NCBI GenBank assembly: GCA_034401795.1
Contig: CM067367.1
Span: 32,997,733 to 33,061,732 of the forward strand
Origin: Chaetoderma sp. LZ-2023a
Taxonomy: Eukaryota; Mollusca; Caudofoveata; Chaetodermatida; Chaetodermatidae
DNA: 64,000 nucleotides
Reading direction: 5' to 3'
Positions 10,030 to 22,146 of the stretch are shown piece after piece. The translations under genes and the position numbers were made by a program. The number at the start of each line of letters is the position of its first letter. Positions within the stretch are counted from its first letter, which is position 1. Under the pieces are notes generated by a model. The model saw nothing but the letters and a program-made list of their open reading frames with translations, did not search any database and was not told the DNA's origin.

Positions 10030-11900
10030 TTCTTCGCTTTTGCCCACTGTGTCTTGTCCTCAGCCCAAATCCTTGGATTCCTTAGGTCCTATTACACATC
10101 TGGTATAGTACATTGTTGGAAATTATGCTGTCTGGCCATCGGTGTTTGCGGTGGCAGGCGTCAAGTTTGTCTAGAGCTGCCTTTGGAGCTGCCCAGCTGT
10201 TACAGTTATACATCATCAAAGATACACGGGTTGCATTGTATAAACGTAGTCTTTTTACCAAAGGCATCTTTGATCTACGAATCTATAGCTTCCAGGACTG
10301 GAAAGCTATGTTCCCCATGACGCAGTGTGCAGCAATGTCAGCAGTACTGCAAAGCAGTGAGCCCAGGATTTTACTTTTCCTCCATGGTTCGCCGCCACAG
10401 AGTGGATCGTCATTTTCTTTAGCTTCATGCTTTGTAGATAGGTATGTGGGTGAACTCTGTTTTGGATTCATTCATAGATTCTCAATTTTTTGTTTGCTTG
10501 CAGCTAGTGGGAGAAGTTCGTCAAGGGGTTTCTTCCTCGTCTATAAAGTCCACATCGTTGGCATATTCCATCTCTAGCGGCATGCCCAGTATTGACACCG
10601 TGTGTACATGCGTGCGTGTGTTTTTTTGGTCTTGCGGAATTTTCCCGCATGGATATCAATGCAACAGCCAGGTATCGGGTGAAAACCACAGGGGGATAGA
10701 CCATCTCCCTGTGGGGAAGTGACTACATACTTCACTGACTTAACTCGTACTTTCAGCTTGGTGTCTGCAAGCAGTAGTCTCACTAGTCGTAGCTCATCTT
10801 CATTGCAACTGGCCTGGCATAGTACATATGAGCACTTAATTGTGTCAAAGGCTCGTGACATGTCAATGCCCATTTTGTGGAAATCCCAGTGTTTGGACAT
10901 GACTACCGACACAAGTATGCATTGAGCCCATACAATGTCTGTGCAGCTGCGTCCACGTTTGAAGCCACTGACATGATCCGGTGGTCATCGATCTTGTCTC
11001 AGATGCGGCATAGAGTAATATTGGATAAGATTTTCTGTATGCTATTAAGGAGCACAATAGGCCGCAGATTGGCTGGGGGGGGGCTTCTTGGGCTTGGGTA
11101 GTGCGACAAGGGTGCCTTGCCCTACAGCGTCGATGGGAAGGTGCTGCATAAAAACTGAATTGATTAGGTGCGTGATCGGTTTTAAGATAATGTCATTTGA
11201 ATAGTTCATTGCTCATGCCATCAGGTCCAGATCACGTCCAATTTTCAGGGGTTTAAGTGCCGTCTCAACTTCTGTTGTATTAATTGGTGTTAGTAATGGC
11301 CTGGGGTCTCCTGAGAGTGGGTGCAAGGGCTCATCATCGTGGTCAGTGAACTGTTCCTTGAACCATTCTCGAATTGCCTCGGCTTTGCCATGGTCAGTCC
11401 TGATAAAGTGTCAGTTGTGCACAGTGAGTGGTGGTGTGTAGTCAGTAACTCTCATGGCTCGGGGCTACCCGAAACATTTTGTGGCAGTGATTTCATCTGC
11501 TAGGAAGTCTGCTTGTTAGATAGCAATATCGTTTACGCATTCGCTGTGGCGTAGAATGTTATTGCGTTCCTGGCGTAGTTTGGTGAGATCTTCACTTTGG
11601 CCACTTTGATAGATGCACAGTTGTAACGCTCTGTTTTGCTGACAGTTTTACTATGAGAGGGTTGTCAGTATACCTAGTTCTGTTGTTATTTGGAACACCT
11701 ATGGTGCTAGTAGCTGATGATTCCATAGATCAGTATTTTGGTTAGGGCTTCGTTTGGATCGGAGCTGATGTCGATGTTAGCTATCTCCTCCTCGAGGGCC
11801 TTTTTGTATGACATTTGAGTGTCTGTGTCGCTGATGAGGTTGGGTAAGTTGTAGGTGGCTCTACCCTCTTGCCTGGAATGGCGTTTATACAGTCATTAGG
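10030..11900 (-). mobile_element. LINE 2, decayed reverse transcriptase
   Basis: On the - strand, in 5'->3' order: LPIDAVGQGTLVALPKPKK (near 11110), NLRPIVLLNSIQKILSNITL, GIDMSRAFDTIKCS (near 10860), CNEDELRLVRLLLADTKLKV, the SPQGDGLSPCGF box and a C-terminal LYNATRVSLMMYNCNSWA...LDACHRKH segment. This is the order of a non-LTR reverse transcriptase of another group common in marine invertebrates. It is heavily broken by stops and shifts. The YADD box is not clear, and I found no endonuclease domain upstream (11900-12090). Confidence 0.8.
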
Positions 11901-12094
11901 TAGAGCCGGTTCATATGGAGGCGTGTACTGACTGGATTATGTGCCAGAGCCGTGATGGAGTCAAGTACAATAGGCTTAAAAAGCCTAGGATTGAATCGTG
12001 GCAGGTGCATCCACAGATAGTCCCATATGAATCGTCAGTGTGTCAGTATATCATACATGTGAAAGCCGGGCTGCTAACCCGAGACTTTGTCTAG

Positions 12095-12180
12095 GTGCGG
12101 TTGTCCAGTGGAAAGATGTCTGGTTGCTGATGCTATGCGGAGTTGCAGTATGGCGGTTCAATCCCCCCGACCGGGAGATG
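12095..12180 (+). repeat. tRNA-like (possible SINE head) sequence
   Basis: Contains GGTTCAATCC, a good RNA polymerase III B box, 45-55 bp after TTGTCCAGTGG, a weak A-box-like string. The flanking stems do not pair as a complete tRNA, so a relic tRNA or SINE head is the best reading. Confidence 0.35.
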
Positions 12181-12311
12181 ATCAACAAATTAAACTAATG
12201 GGTGCATGACTGTCGGCTGGTTAGCACATGGAAATTGAAGCCGCACGTTGCCAGTGCGTCAACAAAATAAAAATACATACAGGAGTGGGAGAGAACAACA
12301 AGTCACATGGA

Positions 12312-12363
12312 CAGCTCTTGCACATGGATGAACATGCAAATGTTCATCCATGTGCAAGAGCTG
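12312..12363. repeat. Perfect 24-bp-arm hairpin
   Basis: Arms 12312-12335 and 12340-12363 are exact reverse complements (beginning CAGCTCTTGCACATGG) around a GCAA loop. The sequence is unrelated to the hairpin families elsewhere in the window. Confidence 0.9.
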
Positions 12364-12432
12364 GGGAACTACTAAATTATATCAATGTTGATTGCTTGAT
12401 TATCCCAGGCTTTCATGGGTTTGTCTGCAGGT

Positions 12433-12759
12433 AATGGACCTTTCCATCTCTAGCTATGCCCCTCCCATCTCTAGCTTAGCTCCAACCACACCGTGCTCTT
12501 GTTGATATCGATCGATCCGTGAACTCCATGACTATCAATTTCTAGAAAACCATACAGGTAAGCTGTTGGATATTTTGAAACTAATTTGATTGGGCAGGCG
12601 CTGTTGCTGCCATAAACAGAATGTTTATTAAATAGTAAAGATATACAATTCGTACAATGTGTCGGACTGTTCAGGACATTGTGATTATGGCATCATCCTA
12701 GACGTGACATAGTTGATTATGATGTCATAAGATGAATGGATAAATTGGAAAGGTCCATT
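12433..12759 (-). mobile_element. Family B MITE with clean ends
   Basis: Exact 13-bp terminal inverted repeats AATGGACCTTTCC and GGAAAGGTCCATT. The core keeps one arm (AGCTGTTGGATATTTTGAAA...CGCTGTTGCTGCC) and lacks most of the mirror arm. The TGATGTCAT-type motifs lie on the right side. Confidence 0.88.
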
Positions 12760-12889
12760 GCCGGATGGGTGGTAGCTTATCATAATATTGTCATCTCAGT
12801 TTCTTACTGGTGGGAATAAAACTGGTTCTTGTGAGAGTGACTGTTCTGTCAAGTCTACCTCACCCTACCGGTGGTGTCCTTCAAAACGT

Positions 12890-14528
12890 GCATACATAAT
12901 TTTGATTGGTCAATTTTTCCGACGGCCATCTTGAGTTTTCCAAAAAATGGCGGGAAATCCTTTAAAACGCTACTCAATAACTACTTGAGCAATTTCAACC
13001 AGACTTGGCTGGAAGGATACTAGGCTGGTAGTTTTCAAAACTTGTATACAAAATTTTGATTGATTTTTCTGGCGGCCATTTTGGATTTTCTGAAAATTTC
13101 TGGACTGCTGGGCGGATTTCAATGAAACTTGGATAAAAGAACCCTAGCGTGGTATCCTTCAGAACCTGTATACAGAACTTTGATTGGTCAATTATTCCGG
13201 CGACTATCTTTAATTGAAAAAAAAATGGTGGCAAATCCTTTAAAACACTACTCATTAACTGCGTGAGCAATTTCAACCAGACTTGGCTGGAAGGATACTA
13301 GGCTGGTAGCTTTCAAAACTTGTATACAGAATTTTGATTGGTCAGTTTTTCCGCTGGCTATCTTGGATTTTCTGAAAATTTCTGGCAATCACTTAAAAGC
13401 CTACTACTCGATAACAACAGGGCCAATTTCAATCAAACTTGGATGGAAGAATGCAGAGCGAGTATGCTTCAGAACATCTATACAATATTTTGATCGGCCA
13501 ATTTTTCCGGCAACCATCTTGGATTTTCTTTAAAATAGTGGGAAATCGTTTAAAACCCTACTCCTCATTAACTGCTTGAGCAATTTCAATCAGACTTGGC
13601 TGGAAGGATACTAGGCTGGTAGATTTCAGACCGTATATACATAATTTTGGTTGGTCCATCTTTCCGGCGTCCATCTTGGATTTTCTGAAAATTTTGGGAA
13701 ATCAGTTAAAAGGCTACTACTCATTAACTGCTTTAATGAGTTCAAGCAAACTTGGCTGGGAGGACTCAAGTAATATGCTTCAGCTTCTATATAGAACTTT
13801 GATTAGTCAATTTATTCGGTGGCCATCTTGAATTTTCCGAAAAATTGCTGAAAATTGTCTACTCATTAACTACTTGGGTGATTTCAACCAGACTGGCTGG
13901 AACGAGCCGAGGGTGGTAGACTTTAGAAGCTGCATATAGAATTTTGATTGGTAAATTTTTCTGACAGCCCTTTTGGATTTTCTGAATATTTTGGGAAATC
14001 AGTTAAAAGGCTACACTCCTCATTAACCGCTTGACCGATTTCAAACAAACCCAGCTGGAAAAACCGTAGGCACCTACGCTTCAGAACTGGTATACAGAAT
14101 TTTGATGGCTTGATTTTGATGGAGCCCACTTCGGGTTTCCGATAAATGGGAATTCATATAAAATGCTACTCCTCATTAATCGCTTGGGCAATTTCAACTA
14201 ATTTTGCCTGGAAGGATCCTATTATCGTAGCCTCTAGAAATTCTATTCAGAATTTCGATAGGTCAATGTTTTAAAAACAAATCTCTGATTTTCTGAGTTT
14301 TGAGGAACCATTTAAAGAGGGTACACTCCTTCAATCAATAACCCGATTTCAACAAAACTTGGGTGGAATGATCCTATGATGGTAGGCTTCAACATACTAA
14401 ACGAGTTTTGATTGGTCAATTTTTTGGTGGCCATCTTGGATTTTCCGAAAAACATCCATCACGTCTATTTAAATGCAAATGGTTTAAATGGTCCAGGTGA
14501 GCGCCACAGGCCCTCGGGCCTCTTGTTT
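12890..14528 (-). mobile_element. Family G-related element with an 11-unit array
   Basis: TTTTGATTGGTCAATTTTTC or a close variant recurs about eleven times, at roughly 12903, 13055, 13181, 13334, 13488, 13646, 13798, 13941, 14102, 14252 and 14408, a spacing near 150 bp. Each unit also holds CCATCTTGGATTTTC, a CTACTCATTAACTGCTTGAG variant and AGACTTGGCTGGAAGGA. The right terminus, CCAGGTGAGCGCC then CCCTCGGGCCTCTTGTTTT, is the family G left end inverted. The other terminus is not clear. Confidence 0.8.
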
Positions 14529-14635
14529 TACACATTTTGAATGCAGTAAGTATAGCATGTTCAATGTTCAGGGATAATTACACCTTTCAAACCAAGTCGC
14601 AGGTATGACAGATTCTTAATAATTTAAGAAATAAT

Positions 14636-14690
14636 CTCTTGAATATTTTGAAACTAATTTGACTGGAAGCTGTTGCTGCCTTAATTTGAA
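14636..14690. repeat. Half of a B-type foldback core
   Basis: CTTGAATATTTTGAAACTAA followed by TTTGACTGGAAGCTGTTGCT. There is no mirror arm. Confidence 0.6.
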
Positions 14691-15614
14691 ATAACATACT
14701 ATTTCAGCGCTGAAAGAATTAATGTCTTAAACTAAGGAGTAATACTATATAATTGTAACAATTAAATTTAAATTCTTTTCCAAAAAGTATTAATTTTCTA
14801 GCTTGACCAGTTAAAATATATTAATAAAGTCAATTTATAAACGACCAAAATCGACTTCTGAAATCATGATCGATTGGTTGGTTGAACATGCAAACCATTC
14901 AAGCATAGATCAAATTGATTAATCGGAACAACACTAATGGCTCAATAGAGCAATGACTCAATTAGAGCACCGACTCAATAGAGAAACAAACCATTCCTTG
15001 ATCGTATCTTCCTTTATTTCATAAAACAATACATCATTCATCAGTTCTTCTTTAAATAATAATTATCTATATCACAATGAAATGAACATGGTAGGCAAAT
15101 AGGTATCGTTATAATATTAAACAGAAATATATGTGGTATTTATTTCTGGTAATTACTTTTCGGACCACTTGTTAATCGTTAATTTTCACAGGCAGGGTGG
15201 GCAATATCGGCATTGCCAAACGGAGCGAGTCTGACACATTATATGGACAAACACGGTGAAATATGTATTGTCTAGTAATACTGAATATTAACACCAGTCT
15301 ACGCTATATGGGTACATTAAAATACAGCAACAGTATTTTCTCTTCCAAATATTACAGAAATATACAGTAGATTTGCATAGAATGAATATGGATTTTATTG
15401 GAAAGAGGGCAAACTTTCATACTATTACACTTCAGTTGTGACAATATTTTAAATATTTCTAACCCCTTATCATACTGATGTCAAGTTTCATTATTTAACA
15501 AGTAATAATCAAAAATGGTTAATTTTGGAAATAACGTTGCTGAATGCTGTTTACCACAATTTACACAAACGTTGTTTCCACAATGAACACAAGTTTTGAA
15601 TAATACAGTAAGTT
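14691..15614. other. No feature recognised
   Basis: AT-rich sequence. A short ACTCAATAGAG-type duplication lies around 14940-14990. Confidence 0.5.
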
Positions 15615-15855
15615 TTAACCCTTTCACACTGGAGCAGACCAAAAACGGCCCGTGGAGTGGTCTTGGAAGATGTGTATTTGCAGACCAAGAGAACAGTATT
15701 TTTGAAAATTTACCTCTGCAATGACTGAATCGATAACTGAACCAGTCATTCCAGTGGTAAATTTTCAAAAAAATAATTTTTTCTTTGTCTGCAAATGCTC
15801 ATTTTTATGAGAAAATTTAGATTTTTTAAAACAAATTTGAAGATTAAAGGGTTAT
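15615..15855. mobile_element. Family A MITE, complete
   Basis: TTAACCCTTTCACACTGG to GATTAAAGGGTTA. Apex TCGATAACTGAACCAG with minor mismatches. Confidence 0.85.
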
Positions 15856-15912
15856 GATAATAGACTGGTCAAGTGTCATCGTGAATTCTATCATTTATTG
15901 AAGCCATATAAT

Positions 15913-16144
15913 TCTTTAACACAAAATCCAAAAACAACTTCTCCAGTAGTCCTGAGAAAAATCCATTTGCAGACCAAGATAAGCATATCTTTAACAATTT
16001 CTCAGTAAACTGACAGGCTCATTAATATTGAGCCAGTCATTCCGGTTTGATATTTACAAAAATATTCTCTTGGCCTGCCAATGGACATCCCTCGAGAAAA
16101 CAGCACAAGCCATTTTTGACTGGCTTGAAAATTAAAGGTTTAAA
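15913..16144. mobile_element. Family A MITE, diverged
   Basis: Both arms are recognisable (GCAGACCAAGATAAG; ATTGAGCCAGTCATTCC), but the left arm reads CAGTAAACTGACAGGCTC and the ends have drifted. Confidence 0.72.
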
Positions 16145-16687
16145 GAGTCAATCAGACAAGTGAATAGATGTCACCGATACATTGATTATTGTGAGTTACC
16201 TCCCTTGAGCTTAACTAGCAACGGCTTAAAATATTTGAGCTCGCCTCATCAGCTGCTATATCCTGCGCGCTCAGTAATGCAACACACATGCTCGCACCCA
16301 AGACACAATTACATACGCTTTTTCTACCAACATATATGTATTATAATGAATGTCTAGACAACAACCACCCCAGCACTCACAATACAACACACACACACAT
16401 CCTCAATATCATCATAAGGAATAATTATTTAAAATAATAATCATTACTAATTTTATTATGATTTCTTATATCTATACAAAATATACAAATTAGCTATATA
16501 TTTGATAATATCTACATCTGTATTTATATAATAATAACCACTGCAAGTTCACAGAGACCAGGAATCACCATTTCACGAAAACGATAAGAAATTATCGCAT
16601 CTCACTTTATAAAAACTTTGTGTGTGGTTAAATATGCCACATGTAAGCGGTGCATGGTATGTGTAGATTTATTTCATGCTGTTACTA
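16145..16687. other. No feature recognised
   Basis: AT-rich, with an ACAC run near 16388 and several ATAATAAT stretches. Confidence 0.5.
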
Positions 16688-16832
16688 ACATGCCTGGTAA
16701 ATATTTTTAAAACTATTTGCTTCGCCACCAACAACTTTCAATCACTGTTTTAAAAATATTCAGCAAATCCAGAGTTATCCCCCTTGGAAAATGTAGTCTG
16801 CAGCAATCCAGCGGCCAGACAGTTACTTGCAA
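16688..16832. mobile_element. Family D foldback MITE
   Basis: Both core arms are present (AATATTTTTAAAAC...; CACCAACAACTTTCAATCA), then ATTCAGCAAATCCAGAGTTA and a CAGCGGCCAGACAG end that matches the 3094-3220 terminus. Confidence 0.72.
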
Positions 16833-16984
16833 AATATTGCTACCATTTTCTCCCATCTATGAGGGCTGGCAGAATTTACTTTTCTGCCAATCAGAAGATT
16901 GGCCTTCGACATTTGTATATACACTCAGTCTTATGAGCATAATCCAGTTTGGTAGTGTGATGTAAAAGCACACATATAGGTACG

Positions 16985-17072
16985 ACGTTGAATATTTAAA
17001 AACTAATTTAACAGCTGTTGCTGCCTTTGGAAACAACAGCTCCAAGTCCAATTAATTTCAATATTCAACATA
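16985..17072. repeat. B-type foldback core
   Basis: A hairpin around GCTGCCTTTGGAAACAACAG with TTGAATATTTAAAAACTAAT on the left and the mirror on the right. No outer ends. Confidence 0.7.
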
Positions 17073-17576
17073 ATAGTTATTACATAAGAGTTTGTTGTAT
17101 CTGTACCTACATGCCATCACGCGCAAAGGAAACAAAATGACGGTGCCCACAGATTAACATCAATGCCATGTAAAATATCACGCCATTGCAGAAATGAAGG
17201 TGCCTGGAAGTGAATATGGTACCTATATGCCATAATCTATCCGTACAATACAACATTGCAAATGAGGTGAGTAGCCATTTAAAACAAAATATTGATTGCC
17301 TTTATCAAATTAAATTTTATCATTGGATCACGCAAAAATTTATCGACGTGACTACAGTATGATATATATGGAAAAACAAAGAACTCTTATCTTTTACAAA
17401 CATGAGAAAATTTGGTATTTTGTTCATACCATTTTCTAAAGGATAATGTTAATTTCCATACATATACAATTATTTATTGATAAATTGAACATTTTCTACC
17501 AAGAATATTTCATGTTTAATTTATCTATGTTATTAGTTACTGTGATGTAAATAAAATCCACAAATCTGTGTTATGT
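17073..17576. other. No feature recognised
   Basis: AT-rich sequence without open frames of note. Confidence 0.5.
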
Positions 17577-17808
17577 TTAACCCTTTAACACTCATATCAG
17601 CCAAAAACAGCTTCTGCAGTGGTCTTTAGAAATGTCCATTTGCAGACCAAGAAGACTATTTTTGAAAATTGATCACTGGAATGACTGGCTCGATAACTGA
17701 GCCAGTCATTCAAGTGGTAAATTTCTAAAAATAATCTCTTCGTCTGCAAACTGACATTTTCAATGAGAAAATTAAAATTTTCTTGAAGAAATTCGAGGGC
17801 TAAAGCAG
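17577..17808. mobile_element. Family A MITE, complete
   Basis: Left end TTAACCCTTTAACACTCATA is close to consensus. Apex GGCTCGATAACTGAGCC. The right end has drifted to GGGCTAAAGCAG. Confidence 0.87.
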
Positions 17809-18619
17809 TTGGTGTCTATCATAACACGTGAATTAGACAAAAATAATAATAGTAATAACGATAAGAATAAAGCGTAAGTAAGTTTTCAAAACCAGCGATC
17901 CAAAATCTGCTTTATGCAACTCAAGTTTCGATGTAAGAATTGCACATACAATCAGCAAGGCCAGATTTCCATGTGCGCATAATGTATCCTCCGTTGCACA
18001 TTTGCTTTGCGTAATCCATCGGGCAGTTTTCTGTTTTCACCTATGTGTTTATTTATGGGGCCGGTGATGTGAAATCTTGTGCAACTAGTGTTTGAAAATT
18101 TCCTTTTTTTAATGCGTAATTTCATGGATACGCCAGCCTGAAGTTCCCGCAATGTGTTACAATCACTTCGGGATTAATCAGCCCGTTAAACGACAGATCA
18201 TATTACGGACATATGTATAATTAGATTTTGCCGCATAATGCACACATAGAATCACAGCCTAACAATATGTTCACAGGATTAAAAATTAAATTCCAAATCA
18301 GCGTGAGCAATGTCTTTTCACCATATAAACCATCCGCCTCCATATAAGTGTCAAATGTTACTGCGACAACGTATATTATGTTGAGCATACATAAAAAATT
18401 CATTATTTAACACATACATGCTGGATGGAGCGATGTATCCAATCCTATACACGCAGTAATTTCCCTTGACAATGACGTTAACATGGTATTTGTAAACGTG
18501 TGAATCGGTTTATTAAACATTATTTTATTGTTAACTGCTCAGAATGACATTTCATGTTGATTGATGTCATTGCCTCGGCACGGTCTGTCTAATTATTACA
18601 CGTTAATGATCAACTGGTT
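17809..18619. other. No feature recognised
   Basis: No domain-like frame and no family member. Two 60-66-residue - strand frames here have no recognisable content. Confidence 0.5.
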
Positions 18620-18790
18620 GAGAAATTGAAAATTCTGCTTCATCAATGCCCATTTGAATGACAAGTGAAGACTATTTTTGCAATTTTACCACTAGAATGA
18701 CTGGATCGATTATCGAGCCAGTCATTCAAGTGGTTAATTTTCAGTCTTCTCTTGGTCTTCAAATAGTCATTTCGAAAAATCTCTAAAGAG
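18620..18790. mobile_element. Family A MITE, ends lost
   Basis: Arms and apex (GGATCGATTATCGAGCC) survive. Neither TTAA terminus can be placed. Confidence 0.75.
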
Positions 18791-19445
18791 ATCATATTGG
18801 CAGACTAGGCAATAGGAAATGTTTACGTGACAAAATCAGTACAATAAAGTGGTGTCATTGAGGGCTGATGGTTTTGATAGTTTTAAGAAAACACGTTAAT
18901 GTCATCAAATAACATTTAAATTTTCACAAATCAGAATAACCTTTCGGTCCCAAAGGATAGGTGTACATAATAAACAGATTTTGTGTCACAATAATTATTA
19001 TTATTCAAAAAATTGTATTAATTTCTTTGAAATATACAGTATTATTTACATTATAGTACATATACAAAGGGTGTTTATAAAACACATTATGGATTTGTTA
19101 AACAACAAACAGCAGCTATGTATAATAATAACAACAACAACAAACATTTAATTAAAATTAAGGCAACGCAAAAAAGTATGATATTAATATTACTATTATA
19201 ACATTGATTTATTATTATTATTATTATTATTATACGCTATTGTCATGTCCATACATAACGATGACCTGTGGCTTCACAGCACTACTTTTCAGTGGGCAAA
19301 ATTGTTTAAACTAGAAATTTGAGCATACTAAAAAAAAATTAAGCGCAGGATAGAAATTTAAAATAGGACTAATATATTAAATATGAATGCATCCCCCCCC
19401 ACACACACACACACACACACACCACACCCCAACCCGACCTCCCGA
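18791..19445. other. AT-rich spacer with microsatellites
   Basis: Includes an (ATT)n run near 19208-19232 and a C/CA run at 19389-19431. No gene or other element is seen. Confidence 0.55.
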
Positions 19446-19671
19446 AATTGGCCAAACCCGACCCCTGCAGTGGTCTTGGGGAAAGTCCATTTGCAGGGCA
19501 AGAGCAGAATATTTTTGAAAATTTACCACTGGAATGATTGGCTCGATAACCACCGAGTCAGTAAATCTAGTGGTAAATTTAAAAAAAAGAATCCTCTCTT
19601 GGCCTGCAAATGGAAATTCAATAAACAAATATCTAGATTTTCTTGACCAAATTTAATCATTAAAAGGTTAA
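19446..19671. mobile_element. Family A MITE
   Basis: Starts in the CCAAACCCGACCCCTGCAGT segment next to a CA microsatellite. Apex GGCTCGATAACCACCGAG, right end CATTAAAAGGTTAA. Confidence 0.8.
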
Positions 19672-19989
19672 CTCTCACACACAACAAATGACAAATTCTT
19701 TATGATGTCTGGAATATTTTGAAACTAATTTGACTGCGAGTTGCTGCTGTCTTGTTTCACTTGTTTCGAGGATGTAAACTGCGCCTGTTGTACTACTTAT
19801 CTCGTCACTCATTATTTTCATTGGTCAATAAATCTTCGGTATCCATGTGTTAAGCGTTAAATGGGATCCTTTTGTTATACGGCTCTAAGAACCACTCACA
19901 TGCAGTAGCTCTCTAAACACGTTTGTCTTAACAGTACTGTACGACTGCTGCAAGCCACCAGACAATAATTTCAATGAGCAATACATCTG

Positions 19990-20125
19990 AACCGGGTGAA
20001 TATTTTGTAAACAATTTGACTGAAAGGTGTTGGTGGCTTAGACACCAACAACTTTCAGTCAAATTGTTTTCAAAACAATCAGCATATCCAGAGTTAAACC
20101 CCATGGAAAAGCTAGACTAGAAATT
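19990..20125. mobile_element. Family D foldback MITE
   Basis: Good hairpin, AACAATTTGACTGAAAGGTG and the mirror around GGTGGCTTAGACACC, followed by CAGCATATCCAGAGTTAA. Confidence 0.78.
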
Positions 20126-20515
20126 TTGACTCTTGCTCTTGTTGCTGTACTGGCTATTAGGGTCGTATTCATGAAGAGTGCCTAAGTTACGCACCCGCCA
20201 AACTGCTTGTGCCTATTTAGAAGACCCGCTTACATCACATTCACGAAGAGCTGGCTAAATATTCATCTAGTCTAGGTGAATACAGATGTAGGCAGGTTTT
20301 TTATTTATGGCAGATTTAAGCATTTTTTAGTAATTAAGTACCCTTTATGGATACGGCCGCACCTGGTACATGGCCTGAACCATTCTGATCATTGCATGCC
20401 TTCCAATGTGTCATACATAGCGTTTCTCTATGTAGGTATTCGATGACCTCAAAGACAACAAAATATGCATTCAGACTCAAGTTCAATGGAAGGAATCCAG
20501 TTTTAGCTTTGCCAT

Positions 20516-20516
<1 letters not shown>
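20126..20516. other. No feature recognised
   Basis: Non-repetitive by eye, with no coding signal. Confidence 0.45.

Positions 20517-20551
<35 letters not shown>
20517..20551. repeat. Poly(C) run, 35 bases
   Basis: An uninterrupted C tract. Its exact length is likely to be a sequencing or assembly estimate. Confidence 0.9.
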
Positions 20552-20589
20552 TTCTCTCAGCCCTGCACATGCTTTGCACTCTCAAAATC

Positions 20590-20670
20590 TCAATTTCCAT
20601 AAAACTATACAGGTAAGCAAGCTGTGGAATATTTTGAAGCCAATTTAACTGGGTGCTGTTGCTGCCTATG
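20590..20670. repeat. Half of family B
   Basis: AACTATACAGGTAAGC, then GTGGAATATTTTGAAG and ACTGGGTGCTGTTGCTGCC. It starts abruptly after the C tract and stops at the apex. Confidence 0.65.
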
Positions 20671-20689
20671 GCATTTCATTAAGTAAGGG

Positions 20690-20850
20690 AGGTTTTGTAG
20701 TAAAACATTTTGGACTTAATTTGGAATGCGTTGCTGCCACAATGGCTTCCAATTAAATTAAGCTCAGAATATTCAACAGTACATTTTATTTTGTTTTGAA
20801 AACATGTTAATTTATTTCTCATCTGTACTGTATGAAATGCCATAGGTTTC
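20690..20850. mobile_element. Family F foldback MITE
   Basis: Left arm ends at GCGTTGCTGCC. The right arm, AATGGCTTCCAATTAAATTA, is followed by CAACAGTACATTTTATTTTG and CATCTGTACTGTA, matching the outer segment of 1456-1655. Confidence 0.68.
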
Positions 20851-21073
20851 TTTCACACGAGACCAGTCACTACAAGACCAACTCTTATTAAAATCTGAGG
20901 AGCCAACCCTTATTACGAATGGAAGTACATTGAATACCGCATCCTTTAGGCAGCGGTTTCCATACCTCAATTCCAACTTGACTGTGAACATGCTAACCAT
21001 GAATCAAGAGGTGCAAGGTCCTTGATGCTCAACTGACCAAGACTTACATTCCTGAACAGCGGTAACTGATACA

Positions 21074-21275
21074 TTAATTGTCAAGACGGTCAACAACGAT
21101 TTCTGCAGTTGTCTTGAGAAATGTCTAGTTATAGGCGAAGCTGATGCAAGGCCTGGATCGATAACTGAACCAGTCATTCATGTGGTAAATTTTCAAAAAT
21201 AATATCTTGGTCGGCAAATGCACATTTTCGATGAAGAAATTGCAATTTTCCGACAAATTATAGGGTTAAAGGGTC
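21074..21275. mobile_element. Family A MITE, left arm damaged
   Basis: Left outer segment and right arm are clear. The left arm lost the TTGCAGACCAAG to TTTGAAAATTT section. Right end ATAGGGTTAAAGGG. Confidence 0.7.
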
Positions 21276-21289
21276 GTGGTGAAATTGTA

Positions 21290-21578
21290 TTTTTAGCTAT
21301 GCCTCGCCCACCTCCAGCTAAGCTCCACCCACACCACGCTCGTGTTGAGATCGATCGGCAGCAACAGCGTCCAGTTAAATTAGTTTGAAAATATTCAACA
21401 GCATGTTTATTAAATAGTAGAGACATACAATTCATACGTGTTAGACTATTAAGAGTTAAAGATGGGCCCAATAGAATCATTTATGACGTAATGATTATGA
21501 CATCATCCTACACGCCGCTAACCTGATTATGACATCATATGATGTCAGATGATAGAGGGATACTCTGGGAAGGTGAAT
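21290..21578 (-). mobile_element. Family B MITE, shortened
   Basis: AGCTATGCCTCGCCC and AGCTAAGCTCCACCCACACC, then GAGATCGATCG jumps directly to one core arm (GGCAGCAACAGCGTCCAGTT). CTGGGAAGGTGAATTC closes it. Confidence 0.75.
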
Positions 21579-21936
21579 TCTGGTATATGAAGTCATTTTC
21601 ACTATATGCTCATTTCAAACTGTGTCACTATGTTTGACCATGCATGGACATACACAGCGGGAATGTGGCCAGGAGTAGGAAATGTAAACTGTAATGGTAT
21701 ATCTCGATTCATACAGACTAAGAATTATTATTAAGGCACTCACACAATTATCCGTCAAGTTAGTCACGATAAAAAACAGTCCTCGTCTATCTGAACGTGT
21801 TTATGAGTATTTTAAGACAGCTTGTCCGACAGGACAATAGACTACTTACAAGCCTGGCAATATTCTAATTACAAGATTTGGGAAATGTTTTGTTTTTTTA
21901 GAAACTCAAATGATTACATGGGGATTTACGGTCATG
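21579..21936. other. No feature recognised
   Basis: No coding or repeat signal noticed. Confidence 0.45.
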
Positions 21937-22137
21937 TTAACCCTTTACCCATTTCCACTTTGGTATCAATATTTTAAATTTTCAAATGAAATTAAACGAT
22001 GAACTGGTATTCATTTATAAACAAATTTGGTAGACAACAACATCGCCCAGCAAATTTGAAGAAAAATGTATATCCTTTTTTGGCTATTGACACAGTAAAA
22101 GATAGAATATTGATATCAAAGTGGTACTACGGGTTAA
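21937..22137. mobile_element. Family C MITE
   Basis: Family C definition: TTAACCC...GGGTTAA ends enclosing CACTCTGGTGTCAA, AAATTAAATTAAAAGATGAA, CTGGTGTTCATTTTTCAACA and an apex near GATGTTGCTGTC, then the mirror with CACCAGTTTCTTTG and ATTGTGTCAATATC. This copy is complete; its terminal TTAA is at 21937-21940 and 22134-22137. A family A copy follows within about 10 bp. Confidence 0.82.
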
Positions 22138-22146
22138 GTGTCAAGA

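Noticed and set aside
12095-12180. Functional tRNA gene
   Set aside because: A good B box is present, but the acceptor and anticodon stems do not form, so only a relic or SINE head is supported.
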